Of a stretch of 64,000 nt of DNA, positions 27,448 through 35,697 are shown piece by piece. The position numbers and the translations under genes were made by a program. The stretch lies in IMG/VR virus record IMGVR_UViG_3300027906_003011, positions 1 through 64,000 of that record. One strand, written 5' to 3'. The first letter of the stretch is position 1. Every line of letters begins with the position of its first letter. Source of the DNA: a virus. The notes under the pieces were generated by a model. It worked only from the letters and a program-made list of their open reading frames with translations, was not told where the DNA came from and ran no database searches.

Positions 27448-27729
27448 ATGAAGTTAGCAAGTTTTAAAAGTAATTACCAAGTTGGAATTCGTCCTAGAAT
27501 TTCTAAATGTTCACACGTAGATAACATATTCATTAAGGCTTTCTCGGTTGATGATGCTATTGATAGAGTTCAAAAACTTTTGAAAGATGGTGCTCATATA
27601 CCAGAATTAGGTAAACGAATTGATTACATTGTTAAAGATGTTATTGAACCAGGTCATGAAATATATGGTTTAGAAGAATTTTGCTGTGACAGACCTACAG
27701 CTTATATTGGTTCATCTTACATAGTTTAA
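27448..27729 (+). CDS. Small early protein, unknown function
   Basis: 93 residues from the ATG at 27448, chosen because AAAGGAG lies eight bases upstream and the -10 box at 27411 excludes the upstream in-frame start. The sequence has SVDDAIDRVQKLLKDGAHIP and four Cys, with CCDRP near the C-terminus. First gene of an early operon; early small proteins often target host functions, but nothing specific is visible. Confidence 0.75.
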   Translation: MKLASFKSNYQVGIRPRISKCSHVDNIFIKAFSVDDAIDRVQKLLKDGAHIPELGKRIDYIVKDVIEPGHEIYGLEEFCCDRPTAYIGSSYIV

Positions 27730-27747
27730 TTTTAAGGAGCAGATAAT

Positions 27748-28074
27748 ATGGTAAATTTAAATGACGAGTACGGCCCAGGTTACAAACAAACTAAAATGTT
27801 TGTACAATTTGGTAAGATTGAAGATTCACAAGAAAATCCAAAACCGTTAGATAGTGTTATAACAGATGACGGTGAAATTGTTAAAGTTACATTAGAACAA
27901 GCTATGAAAATGAAAGCTCTAGAGCGTTCATTTAGAAAACCAGCTGATAAGATCAAGTTTGCTGATAAGATTCAAACTAGCACAGGTTTAATTCAATGGC
28001 TTAATTCACCTGTACTTTCTTTGTTTGAAGTACACCCAGATGGTGAAGTAGTTAGTAATTCAATTTACTCATAA
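27748..28074 (+). CDS. Small early protein, unknown function
   Basis: 108 residues, RBS AAGGAGCA. Charged, with a central helix (EQAMKMKALERSFRKPADKIK). No recognised motif. Middle gene of the three-gene early operon. Confidence 0.7.
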   Translation: MVNLNDEYGPGYKQTKMFVQFGKIEDSQENPKPLDSVITDDGEIVKVTLEQAMKMKALERSFRKPADKIKFADKIQTSTGLIQWLNSPVLSLFEVHPDGEVVSNSIYS

Positions 28075-28082
28075 GGAGCAGT

Positions 28083-28382
28083 ATGTCACATCCAGATCAT
28101 TTACCACATATTAACGACAGAATCGTTATAAAAAAAGAACCTAAGGATTTAATAGATTTAGTACAACGTCCAAGGCACTTGTTTATATACGCCGAAGGTA
28201 CTGATTGGTTACTAGATAAAATTAAAGGCACAGGCCCATGGTATACATTTAAGAAGCAGGAATGGAGCAACGAAAAACAATGTTGGTATGATATTCCTAA
28301 AATTACATATACATGGACTTTACAAGAAATACGTGATTACTATAATGAACGTATGATGGATCACTTCGTCCATTGCCAATAA
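28083..28382 (+). CDS. Small early protein, unknown function
   Basis: 99 residues, RBS AAGGAGCA. Rich in Trp, His, Asp and Tyr with a SHPDHLPHINDRIV N-terminus; no recognised family. Last gene of the early operon before the terminator. Confidence 0.7.
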   Translation: MSHPDHLPHINDRIVIKKEPKDLIDLVQRPRHLFIYAEGTDWLLDKIKGTGPWYTFKKQEWSNEKQCWYDIPKITYTWTLQEIRDYYNERMMDHFVHCQ

Positions 28383-28407
28383 AGAAGTAAGGCAGAGCAA
28401 CTTTCCA

Positions 28408-28478
28408 GGGGATTTTTGAGCTCTTTAAAAACTAAAATCCCACACTATTCAAATCCCCCTTAATTGGGGGATTTTTTT
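28408..28478 (+). terminator. Rho-independent terminator with a competing upstream hairpin
   Basis: The terminator proper is AAATCCCCC (28451-28459), loop TTAATT, GGGGGATTT (28466-28474) followed by T to 28478. Upstream GGGGATTTTT (28408-28417) can pair with AAAATCCC (28434-28441) or, alternatively, with AAATCCCC of the terminator stem. The two pairings exclude each other, as in attenuators. Confidence 0.85.
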
Positions 28479-28489
28479 CCAAAATACTC

Positions 28490-28547
28490 TTGTAATTTTA
28501 AAAAAAAGTGTTATATTATATACATACAGAGTAAATCTGTATAAATA
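28490..28547 (+). promoter_or_regulatory. Sigma70-like promoter plus late promoter TATAAATA for hsp20
   Basis: A weaker sigma70 promoter, TTGTAA (28490-28495) with TATATT (28512-28517) or TATTAT (28514-28519), is followed by a perfect late motif TATAAATA at 28540-28547. Hsp20 would be made both early and late. Confidence 0.7.
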
Positions 28548-28551
28548 AATG

Positions 28552-28574
28552 TGTACGCCGAATGTTCGGGTACA
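28552..28574 (+). promoter_or_regulatory. Hairpin in the hsp20 leader
   Basis: TGTAC (28552-28556) pairs with GTACA (28570-28574), and CCGAA with TTCGG inside, with one bulged G. It could be a 5'-end stabiliser or a simple thermosensor; it lies 33 bases before the ATG and does not sequester the RBS by itself. Confidence 0.45.
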
Positions 28575-28607
28575 ATAATGTTAACTTGCTTAATAAAGGA
28601 GAAAACA

Positions 28608-29036
28608 ATGACAAACGCAAGACTATCTATCTTTAATCAACTTAAACCATTCACTGTAGGATTCGACGATATGTTCAGTCATTTTGAACAAATGACGGAT
28701 ATGCCACAAGTGAATTTTCCACCATACAATATCGTAAAAACAGGTGACTTCACATATGATATCGAAATGGCTTTAGCCGGTTTTGGCAAAAAAGACATTG
28801 AGGTAAAATATGCTGATAACAATTTGACTGTTAATTCAGTTCAAAATGAAAAAGACGAAAACGAAGATCCAAGTGTAATACACAGAGGAATTTCAAAACG
28901 TCAATTCAAACGTTCTTTTACGATTGCTGATGATGTGGTAGTAAATGGAGCCGAGTTGAAAGATGGCCTATTGAAGGTATCATTGGAAAAGATTGTTCCA
29001 GAGGCCAAAAAGCCAAGAACAGTCGAAATTAAGTAA
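28608..29036 (+). CDS. Small heat-shock protein (Hsp20 / IbpA-like)
   Basis: 142 residues from the ATG at 28608 (AAAGGAG upstream). The alpha-crystallin domain runs from about residue 38 (YNIVKTGDFTYDIEMALAGF) through RQFKRSFTIADDV to GLLKVSLEKIVPE, the conserved GxLxI-type motif, here LLKVSL. ATP-independent chaperone. Hsp20 is common in marine T4-like phages, where it is thought to assist capsid or replication protein folding. Own terminator at 29052. Confidence 0.93.
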   Translation: MTNARLSIFNQLKPFTVGFDDMFSHFEQMTDMPQVNFPPYNIVKTGDFTYDIEMALAGFGKKDIEVKYADNNLTVNSVQNEKDENEDPSVIHRGISKRQFKRSFTIADDVVVNGAELKDGLLKVSLEKIVPEAKKPRTVEIK

Positions 29037-29051
29037 CTCACTTAATTTGGT

Positions 29052-29091
29052 AGATAGGGCTAATCTTTTTTGGATGAAGCCCTATCTTTTT
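29052..29091 (+). terminator. Rho-independent terminator after hsp20
   Basis: AGATAGGGCT (29052-29061) pairs perfectly with AGCCCTATCT (29078-29087), loop of 16 bases, followed by T. Confidence 0.88.
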
Positions 29092-29093
29092 AC

Positions 29094-29122
29094 TTGACAT
29101 TCAGTCTAGTATCAGCTATAAT
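29094..29122 (+). promoter_or_regulatory. Consensus sigma70 promoter for clpS
   Basis: TTGACA at 29094-29099, 17-base spacer, TATAAT at 29117-29122, directly behind the hsp20 terminator. It starts the clpS-to-QueC-like early operon. Confidence 0.93.
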
Positions 29123-29145
29123 AGTAATACATTTAAGAGGCAAAT

Positions 29146-29454
29146 ATGACTGATACACAAATCAAAGAAAAACCAACAACCAAATCACATCAGGAAGTAA
29201 AAGAGCCTGGTTTGTATAAAGTAATTTACATCAATGACGAGCTTACTACTATGGAGTTTGTTATTGAAACTTTACTAGATATTTTTGACTATAATCCAAC
29301 CTCGGCAGAAGAAATTACAGTAAAAATTCATGATGACGGTTCAGCCGTTGTAGCTCTATTGCCTTTTGAGTTAGCAGAACAGAAAGGTATTGAAGTAACT
29401 GTACTTGCTAGGGGAAGAGGATTTCCTTTACAAGTAAAAGTAGAAAGGGAGTAG
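29146..29454 (+). CDS. clpS: ClpS, N-degron adaptor for ClpA-type unfoldase
   Basis: 102 residues. YKVIYINDELTTMEFVIETL matches the ClpS core; the N-degron pocket residues Asn, Asp, Thr and Met (INDELTTM) are present, as is the pocket His in VKIHDDGSA. ClpS delivers proteins with Leu, Phe, Trp or Tyr at the N-terminus to ClpAP and blocks other ClpA substrates. First gene of an early operon. A phage ClpS with an intact pocket next to a phage arginyl/leucyl-transferase-like gene (47830) suggests redirection of the host N-degron pathway. Confidence 0.92.
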   Translation: MTDTQIKEKPTTKSHQEVKEPGLYKVIYINDELTTMEFVIETLLDIFDYNPTSAEEITVKIHDDGSAVVALLPFELAEQKGIEVTVLARGRGFPLQVKVERE

Positions 29455-29457
29455 TAA

Positions 29458-29994
29458 GTGGCTATACACAGCATGATAGATTTAGAAACATTAGGCACAC
29501 AGCCTGATAGTGTTATCATATCATTAGGTGTTATTAAGTTCGATCCTTTTTCTGACAACGAACCTTATGACGGACAATATTTAAAATTAGACATTGACGA
29601 ACAAAATACTTTAGGTAGAAAAGTAGATGAAGATACTTTGGCTTGGTGGTCAAAGCAAGATCCTAAAGTAAGAGATGAAGCATTAACAGATGATGGTAGA
29701 ACATCATTAACAGAAGCATTACAAATTATTAATAAAAGTTTAGTAGGTGTAGATTATATATGGGCTCAAGGTCCTTGCTTTGATATTGTTATGCTTGAAC
29801 ATTTATACAGACAAAAGGAAACACCTTTACCATGGAACTTTTGGCAAATCAGAGATTCAAGAACTTTGTTTAGTTTAATGCCAGTTGATCCACGTAAAGC
29901 AATACAACAAGATTTACATAATGCTTTGGCTGATTGTTATTATCAGGCAAAATGTGTCCAACAGAGTATGAAACATTTAGGAGTTAAAAAGTAA
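29458..29994 (+). CDS. 3'-5' exonuclease (DexA-like, DEDDh family)
   Basis: 178 residues, GTG start. MIDLETLGTQPDSVIISLG is the first DxE block, ILAQGPCFDI-like (WAQGPCFDIVMLEHL) the second Asp, and HNALADCYYQAKC the His-Asp block of DEDDh exonucleases. Similar to T4 DexA, which degrades single-stranded DNA. Same operon as clpS. Confidence 0.85.
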   Translation: MAIHSMIDLETLGTQPDSVIISLGVIKFDPFSDNEPYDGQYLKLDIDEQNTLGRKVDEDTLAWWSKQDPKVRDEALTDDGRTSLTEALQIINKSLVGVDYIWAQGPCFDIVMLEHLYRQKETPLPWNFWQIRDSRTLFSLMPVDPRKAIQQDLHNALADCYYQAKCVQQSMKHLGVKK

Positions 29995-30185
29995 TGGAAG
30001 GAATCATATGGCATTTATTACTAACAGTTTGTGCCGGCAGTACTTGCCTATCACAAGACATACAACACTTTGAAGATAGAACAGCTTGTGAAACAATGTT
30101 AGTAAGGTTTCAAGATATACCACCTGATGGAGATTGGGATAGTGTAGAATATATTTGTAAACCAAAGGATAGTTATTCAGTATGA
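29994..30185 (+). CDS. Small Cys-containing, possibly secreted protein
   Basis: 63 residues with a hydrophobic N-terminus (IIWHLLLTVCAGSTC) and four Cys. It may be a signal peptide or anchor followed by a disulfide-bonded domain. It overlaps both neighbours (TAATG before, 4 bases after). Function unknown. Confidence 0.55.
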   Translation: MEGIIWHLLLTVCAGSTCLSQDIQHFEDRTACETMLVRFQDIPPDGDWDSVEYICKPKDSYSV

Positions 30186-30592
30186 AAGTAGGATTTACTT
30201 GTTCAACATTTGACTTACTTCATGCTGGTCATATACAAATGTTGAGAGAAGCAAAAGAACAATGTGATTATTTGATTTGTGGTTTACAAACAAATCCACA
30301 ATTAGACAGACCAGAAAAAAATAGTCCAATACAATCGTTAGTAGAAAGGTATACACAATTAAAAGCAGTAAGTTATGTTAATGAAATTATACCTTATCAA
30401 ACAGAGCAAGACTTAGAAGATATTTTATCAATGTACCATATTGATATTAGAATTTTAGGTGTTGAATATAAAGACAAAGACTTTACAGGAGAAAGTGTTT
30501 GTCAAAAAAGAGGAATTGAATTATACTTTAATAAAAGAGATCACAGGTTTAGTTCCAGTGATCTAAGAAGAAGGGTGTGTAATGAGAATTGA
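30182..30592 (+). CDS. Cytidylyltransferase-like nucleotidyltransferase (TagD/GCT type)
   Basis: 136 residues. [17 protein letters not shown] is the HxGH motif, and FSSSDLRRR corresponds to the ISSTKIR motif. Glycerol-3-phosphate cytidylyltransferase-type enzymes make CDP-glycerol or related activated alcohols. The alternating Rossmann pattern and length fit. A substrate cannot be assigned. Confidence 0.85.
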   Translation: MKVGFTCSTFDLLHAGHIQMLREAKEQCDYLICGLQTNPQLDRPEKNSPIQSLVERYTQLKAVSYVNEIIPYQTEQDLEDILSMYHIDIRILGVEYKDKDFTGESVCQKRGIELYFNKRDHRFSSSDLRRRVCNEN

Positions 30593-31721
30593 ACCAGATA
30601 TTAAACTAGATTATTCAGATGTATTAATGAGACCTAAACGTAGTACATTGGGTTCTAGAAAAGCAGTAGATTTACAACGTAGATTTACATACCATAATTA
30701 CAAGCCGGGTGAACCAGGAAAAAGCAGACGTGAAGAACACGGAGACTTTTTAGGTATTCCATTAATGGCAAGTAATATGGATGGTGTTGGTACATTTGAA
30801 ATGGCTGACACTTTAGCAAAGCAACGTATTTTTACTTGCTTGGTTAAAACTTATAGTGTTAATGAACTTGTAAGTTATTTTGATGTTGATACAAACGATC
30901 GTAAAAATAACGTAGCAATGAGTATTGGAATTTTAGATCACGATCATCAAAAGTTTCGTGATGTATACGAGCAAACAGGAAACAAGTTAAAATATGTTTG
31001 TATCGATGTAGCAAATGGATATAGTGAAAGATTTTTACAATTTATTAATACGTTTAGATCAAACTATCCAGAGATTGTTATTATTGCTGGTAATGTAGTA
31101 ACATCAGATCAGACACAGGAGTTAATTTTAAATGGAGCAGATATCGTTAAGGTTGGGATTGGACCTGGCTCGGTTTGTACAACAAGACTTAAAACTGGAG
31201 TTGGATATCCACAGTTATCAGCAGTTATTGAATGTGCAGATGCCGCCCACGGCTTGGGTGGTCATATTATTGCTGACGGTGGGTGTACTTGCCCTGGAGA
31301 CGTAGCAAAAGCATTTGCCGGAGGTGCTGATTTTGTAATGCTTGGTGGAATGTTAGCAGGACACAATGAAGGTGGTGGCGAAGTTATTGTTAAAAAATAT
31401 GTTACTAACGAAATGTCAAACGGTACTAACAGACGAATAGAAGAAAAACAGTTTGTACAGTTTTATGGTATGAGTTCAAAAACAGCAAATGAAAAGCATT
31501 TTGACGGATTAAAAGACTATCGTTCAAGTGAAGGTCGTACAGCATTAGTTCCATACAGAGGAGAAGTTAATAATACTATCCAAGATATTTTAGGTGGTGT
31601 AAGAAGTGCTTGTACCTACGTAGGTGCTAATAAATTAAAAAGGTTATCAAAGTGTGCTACATTTATTCAAGTGTCAAATCAGTTAAACACAATTTACGAA
31701 AGCTCAACAACAGGTGAATAA
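30582..31721 (+). CDS. guaC: GMP reductase (IMPDH/GMPR family)
   Basis: 379 residues. [20 protein letters not shown] is nearly the GuaC signature with the catalytic Cys, followed by [19 protein letters not shown] and [15 protein letters not shown] for phosphate binding. The CBS domains of IMP dehydrogenase are absent, which favours GMP reductase. The reaction is NADPH-dependent GMP to IMP, which would redirect host RNA-derived GMP to adenine nucleotides for an AT-rich phage genome. Overlaps both neighbours. Confidence 0.88.
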   Translation: MRIEPDIKLDYSDVLMRPKRSTLGSRKAVDLQRRFTYHNYKPGEPGKSRREEHGDFLGIPLMASNMDGVGTFEMADTLAKQRIFTCLVKTYSVNELVSYFDVDTNDRKNNVAMSIGILDHDHQKFRDVYEQTGNKLKYVCIDVANGYSERFLQFINTFRSNYPEIVIIAGNVVTSDQTQELILNGADIVKVGIGPGSVCTTRLKTGVGYPQLSAVIECADAAHGLGGHIIADGGCTCPGDVAKAFAGGADFVMLGGMLAGHNEGGGEVIVKKYVTNEMSNGTNRRIEEKQFVQFYGMSSKTANEKHFDGLKDYRSSEGRTALVPYRGEVNNTIQDILGGVRSACTYVGANKLKRLSKCATFIQVSNQLNTIYESSTTGE

Positions 31722-32629
31722 TGTTTCCATATATAGGTGGTAAAAAACAACACAGCAAATGGATAGATCCATTCTTTCCTGAGAACACTACAAAGTATAT
31801 AGAAGTGTTTGGCGGTGCTATGTGGATGTACTGGATGAGCGGAAAGCTACCTGCTACTGTTAATGTTTATAATGACTTTAATAGACATTTAGCAAACGTG
31901 TTCTTATGTAGCAGTACAGATCCTGCTAAAATGGAACAAACTTGTTTAAGCTATTATAAAGACATAGGCAATGGAGATAAGTTTATAGAATATAGAGATG
32001 AAGTATTTGCTATCTATAATCAAAAATTTCCTATACCAGATTACGATTTAGCCGCGAAGTATATGTTATTACAGATGCAGATATTCAGTGGCGGTAATGG
32101 TTTAACAAAAACAACAAAGATGTATCACAACGAAAACTATAAACCAAAGTTCAAGACTTTTACAGAAAAGTTTCAACAAGTTAAATACTTGGACAAGTTA
32201 AGTCACTTAACAGTTGAGAATATGGATTGTAGAGATTTAATTAGAAAGTATGATCATGCTGACACATTTTTCTATATTGATCCACCTTATTTTAAACTTG
32301 AAAGTTATTATACAGAAGATGAATTTGGTAAACTTGATCATATAGAATTATTAGAAATGTTAAAACATACTAAAGGTAAATGGGCATTAAGCTATTATCA
32401 TTTTCCTGAATTAGAAACTATGTTACCTAGAAACAAATACTATTGGCATGAAGAAGTTACATATACTAATAACGGACTTAAAAAACAAGAAGGAGCAGTT
32501 CGTAAAGATGGTAAAATGGGTACAGGTATAAGACCTGAACGTACTGAACTATTAATAATGAATTACAATCCAGAAGATGTTGTAGAACCAATGAATAACT
32601 TTAACGAACTGTTCGAGGAAGGAGCATAA
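31721..32629 (+). CDS. Adenine-specific DNA methyltransferase (D12/Dam class)
   Basis: 302 residues. PYIGGKKQHSKWI is motif X/I of the D12 class, YIEVFGGAMWMYW the FxGxG-type SAM motif, and FFYIDPPYFKLESYY contains the catalytic DPPY. The family methylates N6 of adenine, often in GATC. GATC sites are frequent in this window. TAATG overlap on both sides. Confidence 0.88.
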   Translation: MFPYIGGKKQHSKWIDPFFPENTTKYIEVFGGAMWMYWMSGKLPATVNVYNDFNRHLANVFLCSSTDPAKMEQTCLSYYKDIGNGDKFIEYRDEVFAIYNQKFPIPDYDLAAKYMLLQMQIFSGGNGLTKTTKMYHNENYKPKFKTFTEKFQQVKYLDKLSHLTVENMDCRDLIRKYDHADTFFYIDPPYFKLESYYTEDEFGKLDHIELLEMLKHTKGKWALSYYHFPELETMLPRNKYYWHEEVTYTNNGLKKQEGAVRKDGKMGTGIRPERTELLIMNYNPEDVVEPMNNFNELFEEGA

Positions 32630-33324
32630 TGATATTCAAATCTTCCCAAGACACATACGATTTTACCAGCCTAAAAGATGTAAGCAAAATTGCTATTAAA
32701 GTATCCGGTGGCCTTGATAGTGCTGGAGTATCTTATATGATATTTAAAACTATACACGAACAAAACCTAGATGTAGAAGTTGTTATTGTAACAACAGATT
32801 ATGATACTAAAGCATATCAGGTAGAGTTTGCTACAAAAGTTATTAAATGGTTACAAAAAGAATTTCCTAGTGTAAAAGTAATAGACCATATAACAAATAT
32901 GAGATCAGGTGATATGGATTATTCAGATACACAAGATCTTATTTTAGATCAAGCATATAATAATACTTGTAATGATGAACCAGGCCACACAGGTGTACAA
33001 CGACATTATATGGGTTTAACACAAAACCCACCTAAAGAAGTACACGAACAATTTGACGAAGATGGAACAGATCCATTGTTGTATGAGAGGCATGGTGTAT
33101 TTGATCAATTTAATAACGACGGGTGCCATCCGGGTTATAGACCTTTTATTAATACAGATAAAAAAGGTGTAGCAGAAATCTATAATCAATTTAGTCTAAT
33201 GGAACCTGGCAGTTTGTTTGATCAGACAAGAAGCTGTGAAGCATATACAACCGACTTTAGTCATCATTGTGGAGAATGTTGGTTTTGTAAAGAACGTGAG
33301 TGGGGCTTTGGCAGGACTGATTAA
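32629..33324 (+). CDS. QueC-like PP-loop ATPase, copy A
   Basis: 231 residues. IKVSGGLDSAGVSYMIF is an SGGxDS pyrophosphate-binding loop of the N-type ATP-PPases. The C-terminal HHCGECWFCKEREWGFGR with an upstream Cys (RSCEAYTT) resembles the CxnCxxCxxC zinc site of QueC (7-cyano-7-deazaguanine synthase). The sequence between them differs from bacterial QueC. It may take part in base modification of DNA or tRNA. Directly follows the DNA methylase and precedes a second copy. Confidence 0.75.
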   Translation: MIFKSSQDTYDFTSLKDVSKIAIKVSGGLDSAGVSYMIFKTIHEQNLDVEVVIVTTDYDTKAYQVEFATKVIKWLQKEFPSVKVIDHITNMRSGDMDYSDTQDLILDQAYNNTCNDEPGHTGVQRHYMGLTQNPPKEVHEQFDEDGTDPLLYERHGVFDQFNNDGCHPGYRPFINTDKKGVAEIYNQFSLMEPGSLFDQTRSCEAYTTDFSHHCGECWFCKEREWGFGRTD

Positions 33325-33975
33325 ATGGAAGAGAACTTAATTATTGTAGGTCCGAAGTGGGACCGAAGAGTAATAGATTTAGTTGTACCTAAACATATAG
33401 ATGAAATAGCAGTATTTGTATCCGGTGGAATGGATAGTGCTATTTTATTTTATGCTTTATCTGTAATGAATCCAGCTATAAGCATTAAGACATTTTGTGT
33501 TCCTAGATCGGCAGATGATGCCAAAACTCATTCTCATAATGTACACGACACAGTTTATAGAATGTTAAAACGCCCAGGTTCTGCTCCAGAGCTTATTGGA
33601 ACAGCAGATGAGAAAAACAGTTTAAAACCCACACAAGAATTAGTAGAATCAAACAGATTTAAATTAATATATGATGGAGTTAATCATCAAATACCATTAG
33701 GATTTGATTTCCCTGAGTTTGCTGGATTTAATGATCAGCATAGCAGAGGAGAAAGGCCGTGGAGAGTTATTAGTGATGTTGTGAGAACACCATTTCTACC
33801 TCTTTACAAATACCATATAATAGACTTATTTTATAAGCTACAAGCAGAGGAACTAATAAAACCAACTCACAGTTGTACAGCAAATACCGTAGGAAGGTGT
33901 AATAAATGTATGTGGTGTAAAGAACGTGAGTGGGGATTCAACCAGCTAGGGCTAACAGACCCTGGCGAGTGCTAA
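33325..33975 (+). CDS. QueC-like PP-loop ATPase, copy B
   Basis: 216 residues. FVSGGMDSAILFYALS is the PP-loop; the C-terminus SCTANTVGRCNKCMWCKER is the four-Cys zinc site, with the same CKEREWGF phrase as copy A. The two copies are adjacent without a gap and clearly paralogous. They may form a heteromer. No QueD, QueE or DpdA-like gene is visible nearby. Confidence 0.75.
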   Translation: MEENLIIVGPKWDRRVIDLVVPKHIDEIAVFVSGGMDSAILFYALSVMNPAISIKTFCVPRSADDAKTHSHNVHDTVYRMLKRPGSAPELIGTADEKNSLKPTQELVESNRFKLIYDGVNHQIPLGFDFPEFAGFNDQHSRGERPWRVISDVVRTPFLPLYKYHIIDLFYKLQAEELIKPTHSCTANTVGRCNKCMWCKEREWGFNQLGLTDPGEC

Positions 33976-33983
33976 TACATTTA

Positions 33984-33991
33984 GATAAATA
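33984..33991 (+). promoter_or_regulatory. T4-type late promoter motif GATAAATA
   Basis: GATAAATA in the 42-base gap between the QueC-like gene and the gene at 34018; marks the switch from an early operon to a late gene. Confidence 0.7.
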
Positions 33992-34017
33992 TTCTATATA
34001 CATAAGGCGTTTAAACA

Positions 34018-35265
34018 ATGAGAGCAAAAGAATTTTTATCTGAAGGTATATTATCAAAGGTTGGCGATTTCTTTCGTAAGATTTATGGAAGAATTGTTAG
34101 TGCTGTATCTAATGCTATTAATAGTCTAGGATTTGGTGAGGAAACTAGTTTTAAGATACCAAGAGTGATAAAAGAAGAAATTAATCCAAAAGGCTTAACA
34201 GGAATGATAGGCTATTTTAACGAACACGCTGTAGCCTATAAATTAGGCGTAGCTTTACAAGAAGCTGGCGTTGATGTTACTAGTCCAGGTCCTGGATTAA
34301 AAGCTACATATGAAGGATATAGACAATATATCTTAGACCATACAGAAAATTTCAAAGAAGGCGAAGCTCAAGTAAAAAGCGAAATTCAAAGAGCTGAAGA
34401 AGGCTCAGACGCTACAGCAAAATTATTATATAAAGAATTATCAGAAGCAAACGACCTAGCATTTATTGATGTATCTATTAAGCATGATGGTGTAGAAGCT
34501 ATGGGCTCTGGTAAAGAAGATATTACAGTTACAATTAAAAAGAAAAGCACAGAAGAAGTTGTTGATACAATTAAAGCTAGTTTGAAACTATACAATTCTG
34601 CTAGTGGTGTTAATGTTTATAATGCCACGTTTGCTTCATGGATTAATAGAGTACTAATAGGTAATGATAATCCACCTGTAGGTAAAAATGCTATAGCAAG
34701 TTTCTTAGATGCTTTAGAACAAAGTAAAGCAGACGAGTATAAAGAAAAGATTGAAAATGTTTTAAGCATTACTGATAACTGGAGAAAGATTAAAAAGAAT
34801 CCAGATGAGTTTAGTGACCAGCCATGGTACAAAGAAGGTGGCTCTGGTAGAGAAAATGCCAATGCTTATATTACAGCTAATAAAGGCTACCAAAGTATGA
34901 GAACTTTACTATTTGATGATATGTGGAGTTATTTTTATACAGAAAAGAATAAGAAAAGAATCAATGAAAGAATGCTAAACTTACTAGGACTTGATGGAGC
35001 AGATGATGTTTATCTTGCTGTAGGTAAAGTTGGCAAAGCAAAGAAAACAGTTAGCAGTAGAACAAGTCCTAAATTTAAAGAACTATACGACACATTAAAA
35101 TCAGACTGGGAATTTGAATGGAAGTTTCCTAATAAAGAAGAAACAGTTTCTTGTTTATTGGTTATTAAAGATAGCTCAGGAAAAGAGTTTGTCAAATTTA
35201 CAGTTCCGTTTAAAGAAGGCGGAACATTCACTCACCAGTTCTCAATGACATCACTTTTAGATTAA
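34018..35265 (+). CDS. Hypothetical late protein
   Basis: 415 residues with an N-terminal MRAKEFLSEGILSK, a phrase common at the start of T4-like phage late proteins, then a helical region and mixed alpha/beta sequence. The middle contains KHDGVEAMGSGKEDITVTIKKK and LKLYNSASGVNVYNATF, faintly nuclease-like, but no catalytic set is clear. Preceded by a late promoter, so probably virion-associated. Family not recognised. Confidence 0.65.
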   Translation: MRAKEFLSEGILSKVGDFFRKIYGRIVSAVSNAINSLGFGEETSFKIPRVIKEEINPKGLTGMIGYFNEHAVAYKLGVALQEAGVDVTSPGPGLKATYEGYRQYILDHTENFKEGEAQVKSEIQRAEEGSDATAKLLYKELSEANDLAFIDVSIKHDGVEAMGSGKEDITVTIKKKSTEEVVDTIKASLKLYNSASGVNVYNATFASWINRVLIGNDNPPVGKNAIASFLDALEQSKADEYKEKIENVLSITDNWRKIKKNPDEFSDQPWYKEGGSGRENANAYITANKGYQSMRTLLFDDMWSYFYTEKNKKRINERMLNLLGLDGADDVYLAVGKVGKAKKTVSSRTSPKFKELYDTLKSDWEFEWKFPNKEETVSCLLVIKDSSGKEFVKFTVPFKEGGTFTHQFSMTSLLD

Positions 35266-35319
35266 GCAAAAAAGCATAACAGCTTTGTTTCTATAACAGA
35301 GCTATTTCTATTCTACAAT

Positions 35320-35327
35320 TATAAATA
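35320..35327 (+). promoter_or_regulatory. T4-type late promoter TATAAATA
   Basis: A perfect TATAAATA ahead of the structured RNA candidate and the three tiny ORFs. Confidence 0.75.
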
Positions 35328-35394
35328 AAGGTGGATAAAGATACAACAAATATTCATTTTGTTTTTGTCCAAAGAGCGTCCTCGGCTCAGAAAA

Positions 35395-35480
35395 AAAGAG
35401 TGACTCTAGGAAAGACTAGGGCGGTGGCTACGCCTTACAACAGACTGACAGCGGAAAAGACCGCGGTATTGCTTTCCTTA
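35395..35480 (+). ncRNA. Structured RNA candidate in the leader of the tiny-ORF operon
   Basis: Local GC content is far above the surroundings. Nested pairing is visible: AGGAAAG (35408-35414) with CTTTCCT (35472-35478) closes a multiloop holding AGGGCG/CGCCTT (35418-35423 with 35431-35436, loop GTGGCTA) and GCGG/CCGC (35451-35454 with 35461-35464). AGAG/CTCT (35397-35407) sits outside. Could be a riboswitch-like leader, a small RNA or a processing signal. No known class recognised. Confidence 0.5.
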
Positions 35481-35517
35481 AGCATCGAGTAAAATTTATA
35501 TATACGGAGAAAACAAA

Positions 35518-35697
35518 ATGGTTCAACGACTATTCACTAACCTTGCGGCGTTTTTGATACGCCCTAATATCAAAGAAATCAACAAAGAATACCTTGACTA
35601 TGCTAAAACTGAATACAGAAATGATTGGCAATATGCTTATCAATATATGTTAGATAATGAAGGCAAAGGTCCTAAAGATAAGAGGTATATTAGATAA
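35518..35697 (+). CDS. Small protein, 59 residues
   Basis: ATG at 35518 with GGAG nine bases upstream. N-terminus MVQRLFTNLAAFLIRP is amphipathic, the rest is Tyr- and Asp-rich. The stop TAATG overlaps the next start. Three tiny ORFs follow each other in this way, which argues for real translation. Confidence 0.65.
   Translation: MVQRLFTNLAAFLIRPNIKEINKEYLDYAKTEYRNDWQYAYQYMLDNEGKGPKDKRYIR

Noticed and set aside
35395-35480. RNase P or hammerhead-like RNA
   Set aside because: GGAAAGACTAGGG loosely recalls the RNase P core GAGGAAAGTC, and GAAA occurs, but the other conserved regions (CTGATGA for hammerhead, ACAGAAA and the second P4 arm for RNase P) are missing.
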